Part shown: in pieces, positions 18,031 to 26,819 of the stretch
Layout: each line of letters starts with the position of its first letter
Numbering within the stretch: position 1 is the first letter of the stretch
Assembly (NCBI RefSeq): GCF_900187355.1
Contig: NZ_LT906451.1
Location: 2,229,001-2,293,000 of the forward strand
DNA length: 64,000 nt
Direction of reading: 5' to 3'
DNA from: Legionella lansingensis
Lineage (GTDB): Bacteria; Pseudomonadota; Gammaproteobacteria; Legionellales; Legionellaceae
Position numbers and translations under genes: made by a program
The notes under the pieces: generated by a model
Database searches by the model: none
Told to the model about the DNA's origin: nothing
The model's input: the letters and a program-made list of their open reading frames with translations, nothing else

Positions 18031-19974
18031 ATGATGAAGCAATTGGTATGGCAACCCGCGGATCCTAAGACTAGCAGAATGTGGGAATTCATGCATTTTG
18101 TCGCAGAAAAACATGCAAAAGCATTCAACCATTATCAACAACTACACACTTGGTCTATAGAACAACCTGCTCTTTTTTGGCAGACGCTGTGTGATTATTT
18201 TAAAATAGCTTTTGATACCCCACCACAGGAAATACTTAACGACTATGACCATATGCTTAATGCAAAATGGTTTTCTGGAGCGACCTTTAATTTTGCAGAA
18301 AAATTACTTAGTCGCAATGATAATCACCCTGCTCTTATCAGCGTCACTGAAGAGGGAAAAAGGGAAATTTTAAGTTATAAGGAATTGCGTCAGCAAGTAG
18401 CCTCTTGTGCGGCAGGATTAAAAGAAGCTGGTGTGGTTGCAGGTGATCGCGTTGCAGCTCTTATGCCTAATGTCTCTTGCACGGTCATTGCCATGCTTGC
18501 CACAACATCTCTAGGGGCCATTTGGTCCTCCTGCTCCCCCGACTTTGGAGCACAAGCCGCTATCGATAGGCTTGGACAAGTGGAACCCAAAGTACTATTT
18601 ATCTGTGATGGGCATCAATACTTGGGGAAAGTACATGATGGCGCAACTAAAATTCTTGACGTGGCTTTCGCCATGCCTTCTCTCACTAAAGTCGTCATTT
18701 GTCCAATTATCTATAGCCAACCCAATACCAATACCATCCCCCATGCGGTTAAATGGGATGATTTTTTAAAACAAGCTCACGAATGCGAATTTAAAGCCAT
18801 GCCTTTTGCGCATCCTGTCTATATCCTTTTTTCCTCGGGAACAACAGGTAAACCTAAATGCATTGTTCATGGGGCAGGCGGGACTTTATTACAGCATTTA
18901 AAAGAACTTGGTTTGCATACCGACATTCGTGAGCACGACAACCTGTGTTTTTATACCACTTGTGGCTGGATGATGTGGAATTGGATGGTTAGTGTGCTGG
19001 CTTTAGGTGCTACACTGACTCTTTATGAGGGGGCCCCGGCTTACCCTAACGTTAATCGCTTGTTCCACTTGATTGATGAGGAAAAAATTACTGTCTTTGG
19101 AACCAGTGCAAAATTCATTTCCAGTGTTGAAAAGGCAGGAGCAAGCCCTCGTTATCAATTCTCTTTGAAAAGTTTACGGGCAATTTTATCCACAGGCTCG
19201 CCACTTCTTCCGCAAAACTATGATTTTGTGTATGAACACATCAAACCTGACGTGCAACTTAGTTCGATCTCTGGTGGCACAGATATTGTCTCTTGTTTTG
19301 CTTTAGGAAATCCCATTTTGCCTATCTATCGCGGAGAATTACAATGTTTAGGACTCGGCATGGCCGTGGATGTTTTTAATGATCAAGGCCAACCTGTCCG
19401 TGAAACACGCGGGGAATTGGTTTGTACCAAACCTTTCCCGTCTATGCCTGTTGGTTTCTGGCAAGATAAGGATAAAAAAGCATATAAACATGCTTATTTT
19501 GAGCGGTTTCCAAATGTCTGGGCGCATGGAGATTTTGCAGAAATCACAAAACATAATGGCCTCATCATCTATGGTCGCTCAGATGCTGTTCTAAATCCAG
19601 GTGGAGTGCGCATTGGCACAGCAGAAATTTATCGCCAAGTTGAAAAAATTCCTGAAGTTTTAGACAGTGTGGTCATTGGCCAAGATTGGCAGGACGATGT
19701 GCGCGTCGTGTTATTTGTGAAATTAAGAGAAGGCATAGAACTTAATGAAGCAATAGAGCAATCTATTCGTCAAACGATACGACATAATGCTTCTCCTCGT
19801 CATATGCCTGCAAAAATCTTGCAAGTCCCTGATATCCCAAGAACGATCAGCGGCAAAGTGGTGGAACTTGCTGTAAGACAAGTCGTACATGGCCAGACAG
19901 TGAATAATCTACAATCTTTAGCCAACCCAGAAGCCTTGGATTATTTCAAAAATCGCAAGGAATTGAAGGAATAA
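18031..19974 (+). CDS. aacS: Acetoacetyl-CoA synthetase
   Basis: ATP-dependent activation of acetoacetate to acetoacetyl-CoA. The 647-residue ANL-family enzyme shows the AMP-binding loop LFSSGTTGKPKCIVHGAGG, the motif TTCGWMMWNWMVS that is characteristic of acetoacetyl-CoA synthetases, SGGTDIVSCF, a YGRSDAVLNPGGVRIGTAEIY hinge (read in two pieces) and the C-terminal catalytic lysine segment RTISGKVVE. Acetoacetate would come from HMG-CoA lyase (13142), and the product would go to the thiolase (6953). The start has AAAGGAT upstream; a second ATG follows immediately. Confidence 0.95.
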   Translation: MMKQLVWQPADPKTSRMWEFMHFVAEKHAKAFNHYQQLHTWSIEQPALFWQTLCDYFKIAFDTPPQEILNDYDHMLNAKWFSGATFNFAEKLLSRNDNHPALISVTEEGKREILSYKELRQQVASCAAGLKEAGVVAGDRVAALMPNVSCTVIAMLATTSLGAIWSSCSPDFGAQAAIDRLGQVEPKVLFICDGHQYLGKVHDGATKILDVAFAMPSLTKVVICPIIYSQPNTNTIPHAVKWDDFLKQAHECEFKAMPFAHPVYILFSSGTTGKPKCIVHGAGGTLLQHLKELGLHTDIREHDNLCFYTTCGWMMWNWMVSVLALGATLTLYEGAPAYPNVNRLFHLIDEEKITVFGTSAKFISSVEKAGASPRYQFSLKSLRAILSTGSPLLPQNYDFVYEHIKPDVQLSSISGGTDIVSCFALGNPILPIYRGELQCLGLGMAVDVFNDQGQPVRETRGELVCTKPFPSMPVGFWQDKDKKAYKHAYFERFPNVWAHGDFAEITKHNGLIIYGRSDAVLNPGGVRIGTAEIYRQVEKIPEVLDSVVIGQDWQDDVRVVLFVKLREGIELNEAIEQSIRQTIRHNASPRHMPAKILQVPDIPRTISGKVVELAVRQVVHGQTVNNLQSLANPEALDYFKNRKELKE

Positions 19975-20064
19975 GTTTACATGTATCAGAAAGAATCGGT
20001 CTCTTAAGGTTTATTTAATCAAGCCATGTTATAGTGCAAAATTTACTCTACTTGGAATTGGGTT

Positions 20065-21231
20065 ATGTGGTATGAGCAAATTTTGATGTCTTTGCTGGTT
20101 AAAGTAAAACCTGATGAAAGAGCAAAAGCGCAAGATTTTATAAGCCAATTATTCGGTTATCTCCCCTATCTAGCCCAACAAGAACATCAACCATTCTGCA
20201 GGTATATCAACAATATAATTTGGCAAAGAATCCTTATTAATTCCGAGGTAATTGATGAGCTTCTGAACATCCACTATCCAGATAGAAACATCCCTTTTTC
20301 CTCCTTTTCCAATCTCCTTCATGAGATAAAAAAAACGCATGGTGCTACGTTAGCTAATATAGTTCAGACAAGCTTGCAACAAAATTATACATCAGAAGAA
20401 CCACTACCTTTTGAATTGGTGTTAGGCGTTATCTACCACATGCACAAGCAATTTGCAGGGCAAAAGGATAACTCTGTTTCCTACGTTGGTTTTGCCCAAC
20501 ATTTGTTTGCTCTTGTTTTAATTTACACTAAAGTCACTACGGAAGATAAGGTGACTAACAAACACTTCCACGCTTTCTTCTGCTCGAATAATATATTGCA
20601 GATCCTTAGGTTAACAGGACAATACACATTGTCCGATTTAAGCAGAAAAATAAATAGAATCGAAATCTCGAAACTCAAACAAATGGATTACGCAATGACA
20701 ATTGATTTCAATGTTATCTTGCGGATTGTCTCTTCCCATAACTCACTTGAATTGCTCAATGCGATGGTCGATTATTTTCAATTAAGCAGCTATTTATCGC
20801 CCTTCCCGTACATTGTAGAGAAAGACGATCATTTCGTGAAATTTGTCTTGAGTCTTCAAAGAATGAAACATGATCTTGAAATAGAGATTCAGCAAGCAGA
20901 ATATCGAAGACAATTAGCTATTACTAGCCATTCATCTTCATTCTTTACCCCTATCACTCCTTCTAGGACGCTCCAGAAAGACCATACAGAAACACTTCCT
21001 TCTACCTCTTCATATAATCCTTTCTTTGGAGGTGATTTATTTGCAGAGGCACCCTCTCAATTTAGAGAGGATGGTACCCAGGGAAGACCAGCAAATTCTT
21101 CAACAACCCAAGCTCAAATACAAGCACCTTCTACCTCTTCGTACAGTGCCTTTTTTGGGGCTGATTTATTTGCAAAAGCGCGTTCGGAATTTGGAGAAAG
21201 TAAGGATAATCAAGTAAACATGATGGGTTAA
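20065..21231 (+). CDS. Hypothetical protein with duplicated C-terminal segment, effector-like
   Basis: A 388-residue protein that I do not recognise. There is no signal peptide and no membrane segment. The first 290 residues look alpha-helical. The C-terminal tail is low in complexity and contains a 25-residue direct duplication at about 312-336 and 355-379 (PSTSSYNPFFGGDLFAEA and PSTSSYSAFFGADLFAKA), recent enough to be obvious in the DNA at 20998-21072 and 21127-21201. A TATAGT hexamer lies in the upstream gap and the RBS is weak. Size, soluble character, short linear motifs near the C-terminus and lack of bacterial context suggest a Dot/Icm effector; this is inference. Confidence 0.6.
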   Translation: MWYEQILMSLLVKVKPDERAKAQDFISQLFGYLPYLAQQEHQPFCRYINNIIWQRILINSEVIDELLNIHYPDRNIPFSSFSNLLHEIKKTHGATLANIVQTSLQQNYTSEEPLPFELVLGVIYHMHKQFAGQKDNSVSYVGFAQHLFALVLIYTKVTTEDKVTNKHFHAFFCSNNILQILRLTGQYTLSDLSRKINRIEISKLKQMDYAMTIDFNVILRIVSSHNSLELLNAMVDYFQLSSYLSPFPYIVEKDDHFVKFVLSLQRMKHDLEIEIQQAEYRRQLAITSHSSSFFTPITPSRTLQKDHTETLPSTSSYNPFFGGDLFAEAPSQFREDGTQGRPANSSTTQAQIQAPSTSSYSAFFGADLFAKARSEFGESKDNQVNMMG

Positions 21232-21317
21232 TCAAGGAAAACCAAAGCAGATGGTATAAGAAGCTAATATTTCATTAATAAAAAAAATGTATATTTCTAT
21301 TACAAAATTAATCATGA

Positions 21318-22625
21318 ATGAAGATTATGCCAAAATTCCTTGAAAACAATACCAACGTTGTATTGCTTGATGTTCAGCGTGGAAAAAGATATGTTGGAGA
21401 GCCTTCAGTTCTTCTCCCCCAATCAGCCCAAAAAGGCAATACCTGTGCACTGTATGCTTTCAATCCATTACGTTTTCGTTTTGGGAAAAAATATTCAGAG
21501 GATAGCAGAGAAAGACATATTGAATTAGTCTTCTCTGAGTATCGTAAAGGCCTCAATAAAATTGATTATGATGTAGCTAATACATACAAAGAACTATTAG
21601 AAGAAATTAAAGATTTCTTAAATAGAAGTAGCGCAGATAACACTCAAATAACAAAAGAGGATGTGGAAAAATTTGTTGCGAATTTAGACGCTAATTTAGA
21701 AGAAATTAAAGGGTTATCTGGAGATACCAGCGGACTCAAAAATCAGATTATACGCTACATGCAAATTTGTCGTGAATTTACGAGTGAAGAATGTCAAGAT
21801 GAGGATTTTGAAGAATTTATCTCTCAAAAAGAACATATTGATCACATCAAGCTTGCTCAAAAAACGATAAATCTTTTAAGTTCTATTACTGGTTTTGGTG
21901 CACAAGAAGTATTCGACAAGCACGTAAGCGAACATATAAAATCGGTCATCAATACTTCGGGGAACAGCTATGGAGAAACATTGCAACTGACCCTCGGTAA
22001 CCCGCAATTTATGGCTCCCTTATACCACCAGGCAGTAATTAATCTTGCTGCATCTTGTTATCAGTTAGAAGGCTCCGAGTGGCACCCGACGATGCCAATA
22101 GAAGCACTTATGGATACACTTAGGGAATTTGGTCCTCTTATTATCTATACCGAACCCTGTGTGCTATTTGATATAAAAAATTGTCAAATAGTGAAGGATA
22201 CTGAGCGGTATCAAATTTATTCCAACCTTGTAACTGATCAACCAGGTAATGATGGGAGCCATTCACTCCTTATTATTGGTGTAGAAAATTGCAATGGAAG
22301 TCATTTTGTCTATCTCTCTGATCCCAATGTACCTGCGCAATTAACTGGACCAAGTCCAATATACAAAATACCCTATGATGAATTATTAAGCAAAATACTT
22401 AATGTTTATGGGGTTTCTTTGCAAGAAGAGGCAGATAAAATCAACGGTCCTTTTGCTTTTCAAGCAAAGAAGGGAAATTTTGATAAGATTTATGATTTTG
22501 TCAATGGTGCTCAACTATACCCAGAGACGACTAATTCCAAGAAAAATAAATATAGCAATGACGTGACAACTGCTATCCAGCCTGCGGCTGCTCCTCCTGA
22601 TGAAAAAAGTAGCAAAATATTTTAA
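21318..22625 (+). CDS. Putative papain-like cysteine protease, effector candidate
   Basis: A 435-residue soluble protein with a papain-like or C39-like pattern. Near the N-terminus, SAQKGNTCALYAF gives Gln38 and Cys43 in the oxyanion/nucleophile arrangement. Near the C-terminus, FGPLIIYTEP is followed by NDGSHSLLIIGVEN (His315) and HFVYLSDPN (Asp335), the usual order of His then Asp/Asn on adjacent strands. About 220 mostly helical residues lie between. The tail is proline/alanine rich and ends DEKSSKIF. It lies 86 bases after another unrecognised protein. Protease activity is inferred from motif order only. Confidence 0.6.
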   Translation: MKIMPKFLENNTNVVLLDVQRGKRYVGEPSVLLPQSAQKGNTCALYAFNPLRFRFGKKYSEDSRERHIELVFSEYRKGLNKIDYDVANTYKELLEEIKDFLNRSSADNTQITKEDVEKFVANLDANLEEIKGLSGDTSGLKNQIIRYMQICREFTSEECQDEDFEEFISQKEHIDHIKLAQKTINLLSSITGFGAQEVFDKHVSEHIKSVINTSGNSYGETLQLTLGNPQFMAPLYHQAVINLAASCYQLEGSEWHPTMPIEALMDTLREFGPLIIYTEPCVLFDIKNCQIVKDTERYQIYSNLVTDQPGNDGSHSLLIIGVENCNGSHFVYLSDPNVPAQLTGPSPIYKIPYDELLSKILNVYGVSLQEEADKINGPFAFQAKKGNFDKIYDFVNGAQLYPETTNSKKNKYSNDVTTAIQPAAAPPDEKSSKIF

Positions 22626-22704
22626 CTCCATTTTCCAGTACTGTAGTACGGAACAGAATCGCTGATAAATGTATTTTTTAGTTTATTTATTTAAGAAGTT
22701 GAGT

Positions 22705-22785
22705 TATTATGATTTTCTGCGCCGATTTGAAATTCAGCTTGCGGGCGCTCGATAGTGCGACTATTGTAAACACGGCTAAAGCGGG
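22705..22785 (+). promoter_or_regulatory. SAM-II-like riboswitch leader of metNIQ
   Basis: The stem GCGCC (22719-22723) / GGCGC (22744-22748) encloses GATTTGAAATTCAGCTTGC, and a tail GTAAACACGGCTAAAGCGGG follows (22766-22785). This matches the remembered SAM-II pattern: a hairpin with GATTTGA and GCTTGC, then TAAA, then GCTAAA followed by G-rich bases. CTTGC of the loop can pair with GCGGG of the tail, as an H-type pseudoknot requires. A TATTAT -10 box at 22705-22710 would start transcription just before the stem. It lies about 50 bases before metN, where SAM-dependent translational control makes sense. Confidence 0.7.
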
Positions 22786-22834
22786 TATTCCCTCCTTCTT
22801 TGCCCTATCGCTGCTGTAACTCTCAGGTTATGTG

Positions 22835-23860
22835 ATGATTGAATTAATTGGGTTAAATAAATCCTACGCTAATACCATTGCTCTTCGGGATATTAATTTA
22901 TTTATTCAGGAAGGTGAGATTTTTGGCATTATAGGTCGCAGTGGAGCTGGTAAATCAACGCTATTGCGCTGCATCAATCTGCTAGAACGACCCGATAGTG
23001 GTGATGTCATTATCGATAATGAGAATATCACCACACTTCCACGCCGCGGCTTGCGCATAGCACGCCATAAGATGGCAATGATTTTCCAACATTTCAATCT
23101 TTTAAGTTCCAAGACTGTATATGAAAATATCGCCTTGCCTATGCGCATTCAGGGAATGTCTGAAGCTACCATCAAAAGCAAGATTGAGGAATTATTGCCT
23201 GTGGTTGAGCTTGAGGAAAAAATTCATTTCTATCCTGAACAACTCAGTGGAGGTCAAAAGCAACGCGTGGCCATCGCACGAGCACTGAGTTGTTCTCCAA
23301 AAATATTGCTTTGTGATGAAGCGACTTCAGCCCTCGATCCCGAGACCACAAACGCTATATTAGAGTTACTCAAAAAAATTAATCAACTCTACGGTATCAC
23401 CATTGTCTTGATCACGCATGAAATGGAAGTCGTTAAACGTATTTGCCATCGTTTGGCATTAATGGAGGCCGGAGAAATTATTGAAGTGGCTGCTTTGGCA
23501 ACTGTTTTTAATAAAGCAAATAGCCAAGCACGCAGTATGCTTTATACGCAGCTAAGTCCTGAATTGCCCGCTTGTCTTAAGAGCTCTTTATCGCCGGTAG
23601 CCAATAATAAACCACTTCTTCGTCTTTTTTTCCAAGGTGAGAATGCAACTGTTCCCTTTATTAGTAAAACCAGCCGCGATTTAAACTTAGATATCAATAT
23701 TTTGTTGGCTAACATTGACCGTTATGACACAGTTACCTGTGGTGTAGTCATAGTCGAACTAAACGCGGATAAAAACCTGTTAAATTTATTTATCAAGCGC
23801 TGCGAAGAATCCAATTTAACTGTGGAGATTTTAGGGTATGTCACTGACGATGCTTTATGA
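22835..23860 (+). CDS. metN: Methionine ABC transporter, ATP-binding subunit
   Basis: ATPase of the D-/L-methionine importer. It has Walker [11 protein letters not shown]-loop MIFQHFNLL, signature [15 protein letters not shown], Walker [14 protein letters not shown] and the switch His in [11 protein letters not shown]-terminal NIL/ACT-like regulatory domain follows (from about residue 265), which in this family binds methionine and inhibits transport. I start at ATG 22835 (341 residues); a GTG directly before is possible. A SAM-II-like leader lies upstream. It overlaps metI. Confidence 0.94.
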   Translation: MIELIGLNKSYANTIALRDINLFIQEGEIFGIIGRSGAGKSTLLRCINLLERPDSGDVIIDNENITTLPRRGLRIARHKMAMIFQHFNLLSSKTVYENIALPMRIQGMSEATIKSKIEELLPVVELEEKIHFYPEQLSGGQKQRVAIARALSCSPKILLCDEATSALDPETTNAILELLKKINQLYGITIVLITHEMEVVKRICHRLALMEAGEIIEVAALATVFNKANSQARSMLYTQLSPELPACLKSSLSPVANNKPLLRLFFQGENATVPFISKTSRDLNLDINILLANIDRYDTVTCGVVIVELNADKNLLNLFIKRCEESNLTVEILGYVTDDAL

Positions 23861-24485
23861 TTTGTTTTTAGCAAGTGCTGAAACCCTATATATGGTTATC
23901 GTCAGCACCTTTTTTGCCACCTTACTAGGATTACCTTTGGGGACCCTCCTATTTAGTTACACAAGAATAAAGCCGCATGCTATTTTGAGCCGGTTTATTT
24001 CCGGGTTTATCAATTTTAGCCGCTCGATCCCTTTTATCATTTTATTGGTAGCACTCATTCCCTTTACACGATTACTCGTGGGAACATCCATAGGAATTCA
24101 TGCAGCTATGGTGCCCCTTACCCTGGGAGCCACACCTTTTTTTGCACGCCTTGTTGATAATGTTTATCAAGGTATACCTAACGGCTTAATTGAGGCAGGT
24201 TTTTCAATGGGAGCCAGCACTTGGCAGATGATTCGCCATATTTTATTACCCGAAGCATTCCCAGCCCTCATTCAAGCGATCACCGTCACGGCTATCACTC
24301 TGGTGAATTATTCGGCGATGGCCGGCACTGTAGGAGGAGGTGGCTTAGGTGATCTGGCAATCCGTTATGGTTATCAACGCTTTAATGTTGCTATTATGCT
24401 AGCGACTGTTTTGGTGTTGGTCCTTATCGTACAATTATTGCAAATGAGTGGAGACCGTTTGGCGCGACACTTTTCCCATCGATAA
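23838..24485 (+). CDS. metI: Methionine ABC transporter, permease
   Basis: Inner-membrane permease of the methionine importer, 215 residues, about five transmembrane helices. The ATPase-coupling EAA-like loop is visible as [20 protein letters not shown] followed by LLPEA. The sequence [25 protein letters not shown] (read in pieces) is characteristic of MetI. The start at 23838 overlaps metN by 23 bases; an ATG at 23850 would reduce the overlap. Confidence 0.94.
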   Translation: MSLTMLYDLFLASAETLYMVIVSTFFATLLGLPLGTLLFSYTRIKPHAILSRFISGFINFSRSIPFIILLVALIPFTRLLVGTSIGIHAAMVPLTLGATPFFARLVDNVYQGIPNGLIEAGFSMGASTWQMIRHILLPEAFPALIQAITVTAITLVNYSAMAGTVGGGGLGDLAIRYGYQRFNVAIMLATVLVLVLIVQLLQMSGDRLARHFSHR

Positions 24486-24512
24486 TATTGCTAATTTAGG
24501 AGATCAGAGTTA

Positions 24513-25289
24513 ATGCGTATTTGTAGTCTATTTATTTTAATTCTCAGTCTGGTTGCGTGTAGTAAACCGTCCCCAAACACCTTAACTGTGGGCACCATTG
24601 CTGGCCCTGAAACCGAGTTAGTTGAAGTTGCGAAAGATGTGGCTTTAAAACAATATGGCTTGGACATAAAAATTGTTGAATTCAATGATTACAATTTACC
24701 AAATGAGGCTTTGCAGGACGGCAGTTTAGATGCGAATATTTATCAACATCTACCTTATTTAAAAGCGGCTATGAAAGCGCATGGCTATAATTTGGAGGCT
24801 ATCGGTAGAACATTTGTCTACCCTGCAGGCATTTATTCAAACAAGATTAAATCATTGCGACAATTACCAGACAAAGCCATTATTGCCATTCCTAATGATC
24901 CCAGCAATGAAGCACGTGCTCTATTGCTCCTCCAGAAAGCAGGATTAATTACTTTAAAGAATAAATACACAGCATCCATCGCAGACATTGCCAACAATCC
25001 AAAGCATTTAACGATCAAGGAATTGGACGCAGCCCAGTTACCAAGGATCTTAACTGATGTCGATGCCGCTGTAATCAATACGACCTTCGCCATTCCCGCA
25101 GGTTTAAGCCCTTCTCGAGATGCCATTTATACTGAAGGCAAGGATTCACCTTATGCCAATTTAATTGTCATTCGTCGTGACAGTACTAAAAAGCCACAAC
25201 TTGAAAACTTTGTTAAGGCTATGAACTCTCCAGAAGTAAAGGCGAAGGCGAAAGAACTCTTTGGTGATGCAGCAATACCTGCATGGTAG
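24513..25289 (+). CDS. metQ: Methionine-binding lipoprotein
   Basis: Periplasmic substrate-binding lipoprotein of the importer, 258 residues. The signal peptide ends in the lipobox LVAC (residues 13-16), so Cys16 is lipidated. NlpA/MetQ family features are VGTIAGPETELVEVAKDVA, the aromatic ligand pocket segment NIYQHLPYL, and AAVINTTFAIPAGLSP. It is preceded by AGGAGA and completes the metNIQ operon. The downstream flank is interrupted by two insertion sequences. Confidence 0.94.
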   Translation: MRICSLFILILSLVACSKPSPNTLTVGTIAGPETELVEVAKDVALKQYGLDIKIVEFNDYNLPNEALQDGSLDANIYQHLPYLKAAMKAHGYNLEAIGRTFVYPAGIYSNKIKSLRQLPDKAIIAIPNDPSNEARALLLLQKAGLITLKNKYTASIADIANNPKHLTIKELDAAQLPRILTDVDAAVINTTFAIPAGLSPSRDAIYTEGKDSPYANLIVIRRDSTKKPQLENFVKAMNSPEVKAKAKELFGDAAIPAW

Positions 25290-25323
25290 GTCTTTATTGC
25301 TTGATGAAAGACGTTGCCAAAGT

Positions 25324-26800
25324 AGGTTGGGCCAAGGCCCATAGCCGTCAGGCTAAGAGTTTAAAAGCACTCTCCTTCGCAGAAGTCAAAGGTCAAAAGA
25401 GGTTTCTTTTTTGAATCTTTGATAGCAAAGAGGGAGAGATTTTCATAGAAATCATTCAAGAAATGCTTTAATCGATAAGGAGACATGAGGGCGATAATCA
25501 ATCCAGTAGCCTTGGAACTTAGTTGGTGACAGGCTTTATAAAAAGAAAGTTGTTTGCCTTCTATGTTGCGCATGGGATTGCATAGCAAAAACAAAAGCAT
25601 CATTGCAATAAACTTACCATAGGTTTCAATAATCACTCGAGCAAACTTTTTAGTTTTGATAGAGTCAATATGCATTAAGGATTTACTTAATTTAAAGAGG
25701 AGTTCTACCTGCCATCGTAAAGCATACGTTTGATGAATTGCTTTATTATTGATTTGAGTTTCAGAGGTATTGGTAATATAAATAGACCAACTTTGTAAAG
25801 CCAACGATTCCTGGTTTGGTGTGGAACCACGGCGACGATGATCTTTTATAAGTCTTCTCCGCCTTTGCTCGGCAATGACTGGTGGTAATCGTTGAGCGAC
25901 CAAGCGGACAGGAATTTTATGCGTTGCTCCCATAAGGACCTGCTGAGAAAAGAATGGTGCAGCATTCTCCAAGGTAACGAGTAAATCAAAAGGTTTCTTA
26001 TCTTGTGTTAGAAGTTTAGTTCCGGTGAGCAAGCGGCTTATGAAGAAAGCGTTTTCTTCCATAATTTTCTTAAACGTGTTCAGTTTAAAATAACCTAAAT
26101 CCATTAAATAAAGAGCTCCTTTTTCAATAGTATTAAAATAATTATCAAAGCCCTGATCGTTATCACAGCCCGAAGTTAGAGTAAGCTCTTTTATTTGTCC
26201 ACCAAGATAATCAAACATCATTTGGATTTTCATAGCGGAACTGGATGCGGCTCCGCCACTGCCTTTAAAAAGCTCATTCAGCGCCTGATGTAAGGATATA
26301 GTACTGCTATCAATGATGTTAAGGCTACTAAATTGCTCCAATCCTTGGAGTTGAGGTAACTTTTTCATTTGAAAGTGCTTTAAACAGAATAATGAAAAGG
26401 CTTTAAGAAATCCGGCTGTTCGTTCGTTAAATCGCTCATGTAATGATTGTTTTTTGATATAAACTTTTTGCGTTTTTACCAATCCACAGAAAAGTTCCAA
26501 ATTAAAATGTTCTGAAAAACAGAGCGTTATCAATGATTTTATAAAAACACTAGGTGTCAATTTTGAACGGCGTTTCTGAAAACCTGTTTCCTTTCCTATC
26601 CGATCCGCTTCATAAGTAAAAAATTTAAAGATTTCTTGAGGAATATTTGATAGGGTATCCAGCAGCATAGAGTCCCTTTTGGTTGTTTTCCTGGCGGGAA
26701 AAAATTTAAAAGGGTACTCTAGCTTTTTTTATTATTATTTCAATAAGTTAAACAAACAATTTCTTTCTTAGCCTGACGGCTATGGGCCAAGGCCCAACCT
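25324..26800. mobile_element. IS4-family insertion sequence, apparently intact
   Basis: A 1,477-base element bounded by identical inverted repeats of about 35 bases (25324-25358 and 26766-26800; outer end AGGTTGGGCCAAGGCCCATA). It holds one uninterrupted transposase gene on the minus strand. I see no convincing target duplication next to the ends. A second insertion sequence begins only 19 bases further right. Confidence 0.88.
25361..26668 (-). CDS. IS4-family transposase
   Basis: DDE transposase of the element at 25324-26800. The 435 residues appear full length. The catalytic acids fit LNIIDSSTISL (first Asp), LYLMDLGYF (second Asp) and the IS4-type Y-R-E-K-like segment TYALRWQVELLFKLSK (Glu). 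There is no internal stop or frameshift, so the element may still be mobile. Codon use and AT content do not stand out strongly from the neighbours. Confidence 0.9.
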   Translation of the reverse strand: MLLDTLSNIPQEIFKFFTYEADRIGKETGFQKRRSKLTPSVFIKSLITLCFSEHFNLELFCGLVKTQKVYIKKQSLHERFNERTAGFLKAFSLFCLKHFQMKKLPQLQGLEQFSSLNIIDSSTISLHQALNELFKGSGGAASSSAMKIQMMFDYLGGQIKELTLTSGCDNDQGFDNYFNTIEKGALYLMDLGYFKLNTFKKIMEENAFFISRLLTGTKLLTQDKKPFDLLVTLENAAPFFSQQVLMGATHKIPVRLVAQRLPPVIAEQRRRRLIKDHRRRGSTPNQESLALQSWSIYITNTSETQINNKAIHQTYALRWQVELLFKLSKSLMHIDSIKTKKFARVIIETYGKFIAMMLLFLLCNPMRNIEGKQLSFYKACHQLSSKATGLIIALMSPYRLKHFLNDFYENLSLFAIKDSKKKPLLTFDFCEGECF

Positions 26801-26819
26801 GCTTTCCTCTATCGTCCTG

